From assembly GCF_000219215.1 (NCBI RefSeq), contig NC_015723.1:1488001-1552000 (forward strand): DNA of 64,000 bases. The letters are read 5' to 3'. The position numbers and the translations under genes were made by a program. The DNA comes from Cupriavidus necator N-1. Its GTDB lineage: Bacteria > Pseudomonadota > Gammaproteobacteria > Burkholderiales > Burkholderiaceae. Positions 54,978-62,238 of the stretch are shown here, in pieces; positions within the stretch are counted from its first letter, which is position 1; every line of letters begins with the position of its first letter. The notes beneath the pieces are model-generated. The model was not told where the DNA came from and did no database searches. It saw only the letters and a program-made list of their open reading frames with translations.

Positions 54978-56627
54978 TTACCGGGTGCCGCCGACCGCCC
55001 GGCCCCACGCGCCGGAGTGCAACCCTGCGTCGACGCGCAGATCGAAATTCGCGTAGCCGGGGAACAGCTGCGGTGCCTTGAGATGCAGGGGCAGCCCGGC
55101 CAGCGTCAGTTCCCGCTGCCAGGCGTGCACGTGGCCGATGCCGGCGCGGGCGGCCATGGCGCTGCGCCCGGCTTGCGCCGCGCTGGCACCGGCGCGCCGG
55201 CCCATGCTCAGGATATCGAGCAGCGCGTTGCCCATCAACCGGTTGCGCCCATGAATGCCGCCCGTGACCTCGCCGACGCAATAGAGCCCTGGCACGCTGG
55301 TCGCGCCCTCCTTGTCGATGGCAACGCCGCCGTTCTGGTAGTGCAGGGTCGGGTAGACAAGGAACGGCTCCTGGGACGCATCCTGCCCGCACTTGTGGGC
55401 GAGATGGCGCAGCGTCACGAGCCGCTTTTCCAGGATGCCGGGGTTCTCCATTTCCAGCGTCGGCGTGTCGAGGAAGACACCAACCTGTCCGCCCCGCTCG
55501 ATGCCGCGCCCCTGCGCGCATTCGCGCAGGATTGCCGAGGCCACGATGTCCCGCGGCTTGAGTTCATCGACGAAACGCTCGCCCTCGCCGTTGATCAGCT
55601 TCGCGCCGGCCGAGCGGGCGGCTTCCGAGATCAGGCCGCCCGCCAGGTGCGGCGGGTAGGCGATGCCGGTGGGATGGTATTGAAACGAATCCAGCTCGCG
55701 CAGGCGCGCCCCGATCCGATACGCCAGCACCAGGCCGTCTGCGGTAGCCCCGTAATGGTTGGACGTCGGGAAGGCATTCAGGTGCAGGCGCCCCGCCCCG
55801 CCGGTGGCGAGAATCACGGCGCGCGCGCGCACCAGCATAAAGGTGCGCCATTCGAGGTTGTAGATCACCGCCCCGGCGCAGCGCCCCCGCTCGTCGGACA
55901 GCAGCTCGACTGCGGGGCAGCGGTTCCACACCGCGATGCCGGCCTCGAGGTCCACCGCCTCGCGCAGCACGCGCATCATTTCCAGGCCGGTATAGTCCCG
56001 GTAGGAGAGAATGCGCGCGGCCGATGCTCCCCCTGGCTTCTTGCGCAGAAGGTTGCCGCCGAGGGGCCGGTCTTCCTCCTGATCGAACATCATGCCCAGC
56101 CGGATCAGCCATCGGATCACGTCGGGTCCGTCCATCACCATCTGCGCGACCAGCTCGGGCTCGCCGCAGAAGTGCCCGGCGCGCAAGGTGTCCTCAAAAT
56201 GCAATTGGGGACTGTCGTCCTCGCCGATGGCCGCCTGGATCCCGCCTTCGGCCATCACGGTGTTGCTGTCACCGAGGCGCAGCTTGGTGGCGAGAATCAC
56301 CTGCGCGCCTTGCCTGGCCGCGGTCAGCGCCGCCGCGCAGCCGCCACCGCCCCCGCCGATGATCAGCACATCGGTGGACACGAGTTGCGCCCCGGCAATA
56401 TCGACGTCGTCGATCAGCGCATTGGCTTGCAGATAGCGCGCGAGATCCGGCTGACAAGGCTCGCCGCGGTTGACGCCGACGGCCAGCGCGACGCGCGCAT
56501 TGGGCCCGTGGTCGGGGTGATAGGCCTTTAGCAGTGCTTCGACGGAGATGTCATCGCCGCGCACCGCCGGCGCCACACCTGGACGGTAGCGCTTGCGCGC
56601 CTCTTCGTAGGGGATGCCAGCTGGCAT
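54978..56627 (-). CDS. FrdA/SdhA-like flavoprotein of the redox module
   Basis: 549 residues. FAD-dependent fumarate reductase/succinate dehydrogenase family; the dinucleotide loop is VLIIGGGGGGCAAALTAA at about residue 87. An 80-residue N-terminal extension (RKRYRPGVAPAVRGDD) precedes it. The site where FrdA/SdhA link FAD to His reads DSNTVMAEGG (Asn at 122), so FAD is probably not covalently bound, as in NadB. Substrate-domain marks: LDSFQYHPTG, SEAARSAGAKL, ELKPRDIV, HYQNGGVAID and EVTGGIHGRNRLMGNALLD. The substrate may be fumarate or another unsaturated acid. 14 bases separate it from the FrdB-like gene. Confidence 0.9.
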   Translation of the reverse strand: MPAGIPYEEARKRYRPGVAPAVRGDDISVEALLKAYHPDHGPNARVALAVGVNRGEPCQPDLARYLQANALIDDVDIAGAQLVSTDVLIIGGGGGGCAAALTAARQGAQVILATKLRLGDSNTVMAEGGIQAAIGEDDSPQLHFEDTLRAGHFCGEPELVAQMVMDGPDVIRWLIRLGMMFDQEEDRPLGGNLLRKKPGGASAARILSYRDYTGLEMMRVLREAVDLEAGIAVWNRCPAVELLSDERGRCAGAVIYNLEWRTFMLVRARAVILATGGAGRLHLNAFPTSNHYGATADGLVLAYRIGARLRELDSFQYHPTGIAYPPHLAGGLISEAARSAGAKLINGEGERFVDELKPRDIVASAILRECAQGRGIERGGQVGVFLDTPTLEMENPGILEKRLVTLRHLAHKCGQDASQEPFLVYPTLHYQNGGVAIDKEGATSVPGLYCVGEVTGGIHGRNRLMGNALLDILSMGRRAGASAAQAGRSAMAARAGIGHVHAWQRELTLAGLPLHLKAPQLFPGYANFDLRVDAGLHSGAWGRAVGGTR

Positions 56628-56641
56628 GATGGTTCGTCCCG

Positions 56642-57286
56642 TCAGCGCGGCGGCTGCGCGCCGGGTGCGTCAAAGTCGATCGTCATCGCGCCGTTCTCGA
56701 TCTGCTGCAGGCGCAGCATGAGATTGGCCGGCCGCAGCGTCTGCGCCGCGATCATCCGCCGCACGAACAGGCCGAGATGGTTGGGCCGGATATGCTCTGG
56801 GCAGGCCAGCGTGCAGAGGTTGCACATGACGCATTCGTCGAACACCTGGCCCGAGGCGGTCAGCTTGCCCTCCACCGCGAACCTCACGCCCTCCTGAACA
56901 TCGAGTCCCTTCGGACAGGCCCGGTCGCATCCGCTGCAGTGACGGCAATGCGCGGCCTCCGGGAATACTTCAGAGATTGTTTGCAAGGCGTCCCAGCTGT
57001 CGCCGATCTCCTCGATACGATAGAGGTGCCGCTCCGACGCCGTGAAGTAATCCAGGAACGCGACCTGCATGCCATCTTCGACCAGCGTTTCGCAAGCGAG
57101 CGCGGTCTTGACATCCTGCTCGCCGTTGCGCCGCACCATGACGCGGCATGAGCCGCACACCCCCTGGCCCATGCAGCCGACGCCTTCGACAAACGTTTCC
57201 CCCGCGTGCAGGAAGGCCTGCAGGATGGAGCAGTTTGCCGGTGCTTCGACCGAGCGTCCTTCGATGCTCAAGCGTACCAGTCCCAT
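56642..57286 (-). CDS. FrdB/SdhB-like iron-sulfur protein of the redox module
   Basis: 214 residues from the ATG at 57286; an in-frame start 36 bases earlier is possible. The N-terminal ferredoxin domain holds a 2Fe-2S motif, CMGQGVCGSC (Cys38, 44, 47) plus Cys65. The C-terminal part holds two cluster motifs, CRHCSGCDRACPKG and CVMCNLCTLACPEH, each of 4Fe-4S type. The plan resembles SdhB/FrdB, but the cysteine spacing of the second and third clusters differs from the 4Fe-4S and 3Fe-4S of SdhB. First gene of the FrdB-FrdA-NuoF-like operon. There is no membrane-anchor gene. Confidence 0.88.
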   Translation of the reverse strand: MGLVRLSIEGRSVEAPANCSILQAFLHAGETFVEGVGCMGQGVCGSCRVMVRRNGEQDVKTALACETLVEDGMQVAFLDYFTASERHLYRIEEIGDSWDALQTISEVFPEAAHCRHCSGCDRACPKGLDVQEGVRFAVEGKLTASGQVFDECVMCNLCTLACPEHIRPNHLGLFVRRMIAAQTLRPANLMLRLQQIENGAMTIDFDAPGAQPPR

Positions 57287-57676
57287 CGCGTCGCCTTTAT
57301 TGCCCGGCGTCGTTAGCGCCACACTGGCATTTCCACAGAAAAGGTCATATAAACCTTAGCACAAGGGAGGTCATTGCGAAGGGGGCGCCGCATCCAGGCT
57401 TGCTGGACACCGCTCGCTTCGCCGCTTGCGGCAACCGGGATCGCGGCGTGATCTGCATCGCCGTATTCCCTATGACCGGCGTGCCGCTCTTGCTTTGAAT
57501 CGGAGCCCTGAGGACCCATGCTGCACCGCACTTCCCACCGCCGCGATCAGGCCGCATGCGTGGATCCGCCTGCGTGCCCAAACGCGACCCGCAGCCCGGG
57601 GCTGACCATTTACGCCAGATGGCGCCTTACCATGCGACCAGCGTGCCGGCAAACCATGACGCTCAGGGACCGGGCC
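57287..57676. other. Divergent intergenic region between the redox module and the DUF2950 gene
   Basis: About 390 bases which must hold the promoters of the redox operon (leftward) and of the DUF2950-DUF3300 genes (rightward). No gene, terminator or operator is evident. Confidence 0.35.
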
Positions 57677-58570
57677 ATGGCAAGACTGCCGAGATTTTCT
57701 TGCGGGCTCCTCGCCGCGCTGAGCTGCATCTGCCTGTTTGGCGCGACGCATGCCTTCGCGCGCCAGGTTTTCGACTCGCCGGATGCAGCCATGGCGGCCT
57801 TTGGCCAGGCGGTCCTCAATGACGACGAGACGGCCATGCGAGCCATGCTGGGCGCCAACTACCGCGACATCATTCCCCCGGTCGGCGCCGAAGCGCGGAA
57901 CAAGTTCAACACGGCCTGGGCACAAGCGCATCGCGTGCAACAAAGTGGCAAGCAAGCGTCCATCGTCGCGGGCGACGATGGATGGACCCTGCCCGTACCG
58001 CTGGTCAAGTCAGCCAAGGGCTGGCAGTTCGACACACTGGCCGGCGCCCGGGAAATGCGCCTGCGCCGAATCGGGCGCAATGAACTCGCGGTGATCCAGA
58101 CCATGCGGGCCGTCTGCGATGCGCAGACCGAATACGCCCAGACGACCCACGATGGCGAGAAACGGCTCGTCTACGCCGGCAGGCTGTCCAGTTCACCGGG
58201 CAAACACGACGGGCTCTACTGGCCGAGCGGACCGGATGAGCCGCAAAGCCCGCTCGGGCTGGCTTTCCGTGACGCCGGCACGCGCAATGCGAGCAAGGAG
58301 GGTTACCACGGCTACCATTACAAGCTCCTTACCGCGCAAGGGGCGCACGGCGATGGCGGCAGCTTAGACTATGTCGTCGATGGCAAGCTGTTCGGAGGCT
58401 TCGCGGTCATGGCCTGGCCGGTACGCTACGGCGACACCGGCGTGATGAGCTTCATCGTCAGCCACAAGGGCCAGGTCTATGAGCGCGACCTCGGTACCAA
58501 CAGCGCCACCAAGGCAGCGGCAACGACATCCTTTGATCCGGCTCCCGGCTGGCGGAAGGTGTCGCCATGA
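57677..58570 (+). CDS. DUF2950 exported protein
   Basis: 297 residues from the ATG at 57677 (AGGGA upstream); ATGs at 57656 and earlier exist. A signal peptide ends near THAFA. The DUF2950 region follows: FDSPDAAMAAFGQAVLNDD, then AVIQTMRAVCDAQTEYAQ and YHGYHYKLLTAQG, ending GVMSFIVSHKGQVYERDLG. The family usually pairs with DUF3300, as here: its stop overlaps the next start by 4 bases (ATGA). Function unknown; both proteins are outside the cytoplasm. Confidence 0.93.
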   Translation: MARLPRFSCGLLAALSCICLFGATHAFARQVFDSPDAAMAAFGQAVLNDDETAMRAMLGANYRDIIPPVGAEARNKFNTAWAQAHRVQQSGKQASIVAGDDGWTLPVPLVKSAKGWQFDTLAGAREMRLRRIGRNELAVIQTMRAVCDAQTEYAQTTHDGEKRLVYAGRLSSSPGKHDGLYWPSGPDEPQSPLGLAFRDAGTRNASKEGYHGYHYKLLTAQGAHGDGGSLDYVVDGKLFGGFAVMAWPVRYGDTGVMSFIVSHKGQVYERDLGTNSATKAAATTSFDPAPGWRKVSP

Positions 58571-59700
58571 GCCCGCGCGCCCTGACTACCGCTTGCTGTG
58601 TCCTGCTTGTGCTCGGCGGGTGCCAAAGCGCCGCTCCGCCCGCAGCGGGTACGGCCACGCCGGCGATGTCCCGCGAGGGCGCGGTGCAGGCCCAGAAGGA
58701 ACCCGCGCCTTACAAGGCGGAAGAAATCGAGGCGCTGGTCGCGCCGATCGCGCTCTATCCCGATCCGCTGCTGTCACAGGTCCTGATGGCCTCCACCTAC
58801 CCGCTGGAAGTCGCCCTCGCCGCGCGCTGGAGCAAGGCCCATCCGAACCTCAAGGGTGACGACGCAGTCAAGGCGGTACAGAACGAGTCCTGGGACGTCA
58901 GCGTGAAGTCGCTGGTGGCGTTTCCGCAGATCCTTGCGCCAATGGGCGACAAGCTGGACTGGACCCAGAAACTGGGGGATGCATTCCTGGCCCAGCAGAA
59001 GGAGGTGTTCAATGCCGTGCAACGCCTGCGTGTGCGCGCCCAGCAAGCCGGCCACCTCAAGTCGGGGCCGCAGCAGACCGTGACCGTGGAAACAGCAACC
59101 TCCGGCGAAGCCGCGCAGCAGACCATCGTGCGCATCGAGTCGGCGGATCCCCAGGTGATCTATGTGCCGGTGTATGACCCGGCGATCGTCTACGGCGGCT
59201 GGGGCTATGCGGGCTACCCGTACTACTACTGGCCACCCTACGCGCCCTACTACCCCGGCGATGCCTTCGTCGGAGGCATCGCATGGGGCATCGGCCTGGC
59301 GGGGGCCATTGCCATATTTGGCGACTGCGACTGGAACAATGGCGGGGTACATGTGGAGCACCACAAGGCCCGGAACATCGACCGCAATTTCGACGCCAGC
59401 AAGTTCAAGGGAGGCCGCTGGCAGCACGACGCGCGGCACCGCCAGGGTGTTGCCTATCGCGATAATGCCACACGGGAGAGATACGGCCGGAGCATGGCCG
59501 ATGCGGCGGGCCGCAACAACTTTCGCGGGCGCGATGCTTCGGGGGGCCGGGACAATGGCTTCCAGGGCGTGGGCAGTGGCGGCAAAGCGGTGCAGCGTGA
59601 TGCCAGCCGCGGAAGCGCGAGCCTGCATTCAGGCTCCGGCCGCGCCGGCGGTTTCGGCGGTGGCTTTGGCGGCGGACGAGGTGGCGGTGGACGACGTTAG
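58567..59700 (+). CDS. DUF3300 lipoprotein with Gly-rich tail
   Basis: 377 residues. The signal ends in the lipobox VLGGC. The DUF3300 core is seen in EALVAPIALYPDPLLSQVL, STYPLEVALAARWSKAHP and SADPQVIYVPVYDPAIVYG. A Tyr-rich stretch (YAGYPYYYWPPYAPYYPG) and a hydrophobic segment follow, then a His- and Arg-rich region and a long Gly-rich low-complexity tail. The ATGA overlap with DUF2950 supports a joint function, for example in the cell envelope. The reaction is unknown. Confidence 0.93.
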   Translation: MSPRALTTACCVLLVLGGCQSAAPPAAGTATPAMSREGAVQAQKEPAPYKAEEIEALVAPIALYPDPLLSQVLMASTYPLEVALAARWSKAHPNLKGDDAVKAVQNESWDVSVKSLVAFPQILAPMGDKLDWTQKLGDAFLAQQKEVFNAVQRLRVRAQQAGHLKSGPQQTVTVETATSGEAAQQTIVRIESADPQVIYVPVYDPAIVYGGWGYAGYPYYYWPPYAPYYPGDAFVGGIAWGIGLAGAIAIFGDCDWNNGGVHVEHHKARNIDRNFDASKFKGGRWQHDARHRQGVAYRDNATRERYGRSMADAAGRNNFRGRDASGGRDNGFQGVGSGGKAVQRDASRGSASLHSGSGRAGGFGGGFGGGRGGGGRR

Positions 59701-59808
59701 GGAAGCAATGCCCGTCTCGGGCGGTGTAGGTCGCGTTCCTCTGGTCGGCGGTTGGGCTGCCCTGTCTGCATCCGGAACTCCATCAACTCTTCTGGGAAGG
59801 ATCGCAAG

Positions 59809-61314
59809 ATGCTCACCAAACTGAAAGCGGCGTTCCTCTACTTCAATAGCGTGGTCCCGTTCCGGCTGGGCCCCGCCCTGATCACGACGGTGGTGCTGAT
59901 CACCTTGCTGCTGCTGCCTGTGCCAGAGGGGCTCACGCCCAAAGCTTGGGGCCTGGTTGCCATCTTCCTGACCACAATCGTTGCGATCATCCTGAAGGTC
60001 ATGCCGATCGGGGTGATGGCGATGATGGCCATCGTGGTCCTCTCGTTGTCGCAGGTGACCTCGACCTCGTCCAAGGGGGCGATCGCCGATGCGCTGACCG
60101 CCTTCGACAGTCCGTTGATCTGGCTGATCGTGGTGGCCATCCTGATCTCCCGCGGCGTGAAGAAGACCGGCCTGGGCACCCGTATCGGCCTGATGTTCAT
60201 CGCCCTGATGGGGAAACGAACGATAGGCATCGGCTATGGCCTAGCCACCTGCGAGTTGGTGCTGGCGCCCTTCACACCGAGCAATACCGCGCGCGGTGGC
60301 GGCATCGTGCATCCGATCATGAAGTCGATCGCCAATGCATTCGACTCGGACCCGGCCAAGGGCACGGAGGGCAAGGTCGGCACCTACCTGGCGTTGGTCA
60401 ACTATCACGCCAATCCTATCTCCTCGGCGATGTTCGTGACCGCCACCGCCCCGAACCCGCTGGTGGTGGACTACATCGCCAAGGCGACCAACCAGAGTCT
60501 GCATCTGAGCTGGACGAGCTGGGCACTTTGCATGTTGGTGCCCGGCCTGCTATGCATGCTGGTGATGCCGCTGGTTATCTTTGTGTTGTCGCCGCCGCAG
60601 CTCAAGGCCACACCCAATGCGGTGGAGTATGCGCACGCCGAAATGGCGAAGATGGGTCCAGTGTCGCCGAAGGAAATGGTCATGATATTCACCTTCGCGC
60701 TGCTGCTGCTGCTATGGGCCAACGTTCCGGCGATGGTGTTCGGTCCTTCGCTCACGCTGGACCCGACGGTGGTCGCCTTGGTCGGCTTGTTCGTGCTGAT
60801 CATCACTGGCACCCTCGACTGGGACGACGTGCTGTCCGAGAAGAGCGCCTGGGACACGCTGATATGGTTTGGTGCGCTGATCATGCTGGCCGAGCAACTG
60901 AACAAGCAGGGTGTGATCGGGTGGTTCTCGAAGGGCATGAGCGACGCGATTGTGGCCAGTGGCATCGGCTGGGGTGGCACGGCTGCGATCCTGGTGGCGG
61001 TCTTCGTGTTCTCGCACTACCTGTTCGCCAGCACGACCGCGCACATCAGTGCGATGATGCTCGCCTTCCTGACAGTCGGAGTCCATCTGATGCCGCCAGA
61101 GTATGTGGTGCCGTTCATGCTGCTTATGGCGGCCGGCTCGGCGATCATGATGACGCTGACCCACTATGCGACAGGCACCTCGCCGATCATCTTCGGCAGC
61201 GGTTTTGTCACGATGGGAACCTGGTGGCGCGTCGGCTTTGTGATGTGCGTGGTGGAGCTGCTGATCTTCGCCGTGGTCGGGAGCGTCTGGTGGAAGGTGC
61301 TTGGCTTCTGGTGA
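59809..61314 (+). CDS. DASS-family (SLC13-like) dicarboxylate carrier
   Basis: 501 residues from the ATG at 59809; the open frame extends upstream into the gap. Around 12-14 helices. It belongs to the anion:Na+ symporter (DASS/CitT, YflS-like) family that moves 2-oxoglutarate, malate or citrate. Conserved substrate loops: LAPFTPSNTARGGGIVHPIM and MMTLTHYATGTSPIIFGSG, both with the SNT/THYATG motif of the family. A GGAAGGA site lies before the ATG. It follows the DUF3300 gene by 108 bases. Confidence 0.93.
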   Translation: MLTKLKAAFLYFNSVVPFRLGPALITTVVLITLLLLPVPEGLTPKAWGLVAIFLTTIVAIILKVMPIGVMAMMAIVVLSLSQVTSTSSKGAIADALTAFDSPLIWLIVVAILISRGVKKTGLGTRIGLMFIALMGKRTIGIGYGLATCELVLAPFTPSNTARGGGIVHPIMKSIANAFDSDPAKGTEGKVGTYLALVNYHANPISSAMFVTATAPNPLVVDYIAKATNQSLHLSWTSWALCMLVPGLLCMLVMPLVIFVLSPPQLKATPNAVEYAHAEMAKMGPVSPKEMVMIFTFALLLLLWANVPAMVFGPSLTLDPTVVALVGLFVLIITGTLDWDDVLSEKSAWDTLIWFGALIMLAEQLNKQGVIGWFSKGMSDAIVASGIGWGGTAAILVAVFVFSHYLFASTTAHISAMMLAFLTVGVHLMPPEYVVPFMLLMAAGSAIMMTLTHYATGTSPIIFGSGFVTMGTWWRVGFVMCVVELLIFAVVGSVWWKVLGFW

Positions 61315-61411
61315 ACACGCAGCCGGACGACGCCCGATGAACCGCTCGTGATCCCGCCAGGTCGACGCGTTCGGCCGCTTCTTCGCCTCGCTCTGAACCC
61401 GGAGACGCAAA

Positions 61412-62206
61412 ATGCCATCCGTAACGTCCGACGGTGTTTCGATCCACTACGAGGTCAAGGGCCAGGGTTCGCCCGTGCTTCTCCTGGCGGGGCTTGCGGG
61501 AGTGGGCGCCTCCTGGGGGCCACAGATCGACCTGTTCGCCGGGCATCACCAGGTGATCGTGCCGGATCACCGCGGCACCGGTCAGTCCGAGCGCACCGCG
61601 CGCGGCATGACGATTGCGCAACACGCGCGGGACATGGCGCGGGTCATCGAGGCAGTCGGGTATGGGCCGGTCCATGTGGTCGGGTCCTCGACCGGAGGCG
61701 CCATCGCGCAGCTGCTGGCGATCCATCACCGCGAACGATTGCGCAGCGCGACCATTGTCTCTTCGATTGCTCGCGCGGACGCCTTCTACCGTCGCCAGTT
61801 CGACATGCGGCGACGCATGCTGACCGATTCCGGCCTGCGCGCGTCCACCGAGGCGAACGCACTATTTCTGTTCGACCCGAAATTCAGCCGCGAGCACCCG
61901 GAGCAGGTGCAGGCGTGGGTGAATGCCGCATCGGCCGGCACGTTCGACCCGGAAATCGGCTTTGCCCGGATCGACATGATCGTAGGACACGACGCCTTCG
62001 ATGATCTTCCATCGATCACGACACCGACGCTGGTACTGGTGGGCGAGCGCGACTTCTGCGCCCCGCCGTACTTCTCTGCGGAGCTTGCAGCGCGGATTCC
62101 GGGAGCGGAGTTTGCCACCCTGGACGGTGGCCACTTCATCTTCCTGGAGAAGCCCGTACTCCTGCACGACACTGTGGAAGCCTTCATTGCCAGGCACGAG
62201 CGATGA
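61412..62206 (+). CDS. Alpha/beta-hydrolase
   Basis: 264 residues. Catalytic triad: nucleophile in HVVGSSTGGAIAQLL (Ser in GSSTGG), acid in LVLVGERDFCAPPYFSAE and His in ATLDGGHFIFLEKP. The oxyanion region is in LLAGLAGVGASWGPQ. It has a RutD/BioH-like size and no signal peptide. The substrate is unknown. It lies 97 bases after the DASS carrier and is convergent with the sensor kinase. Confidence 0.93.
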   Translation: MPSVTSDGVSIHYEVKGQGSPVLLLAGLAGVGASWGPQIDLFAGHHQVIVPDHRGTGQSERTARGMTIAQHARDMARVIEAVGYGPVHVVGSSTGGAIAQLLAIHHRERLRSATIVSSIARADAFYRRQFDMRRRMLTDSGLRASTEANALFLFDPKFSREHPEQVQAWVNAASAGTFDPEIGFARIDMIVGHDAFDDLPSITTPTLVLVGERDFCAPPYFSAELAARIPGAEFATLDGGHFIFLEKPVLLHDTVEAFIARHER

Positions 62207-62238
62207 TCGGTTCGAGGACACGGCACCATCATGCCATG

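Noticed and set aside
52718..55081. A 787-codon open frame on the plus strand
   Set aside because: It runs antisense through the antiporter's last third and the NuoF-like gene, whose frames have clear domains. Long antisense frames are common at high GC.
54945..56531. A 528-codon open frame on the plus strand opposite the FrdA-like gene
   Set aside because: Composition is typical of a shadow (many His, Ala, Arg) and no domain is seen, while the minus-strand frame has strong motifs.
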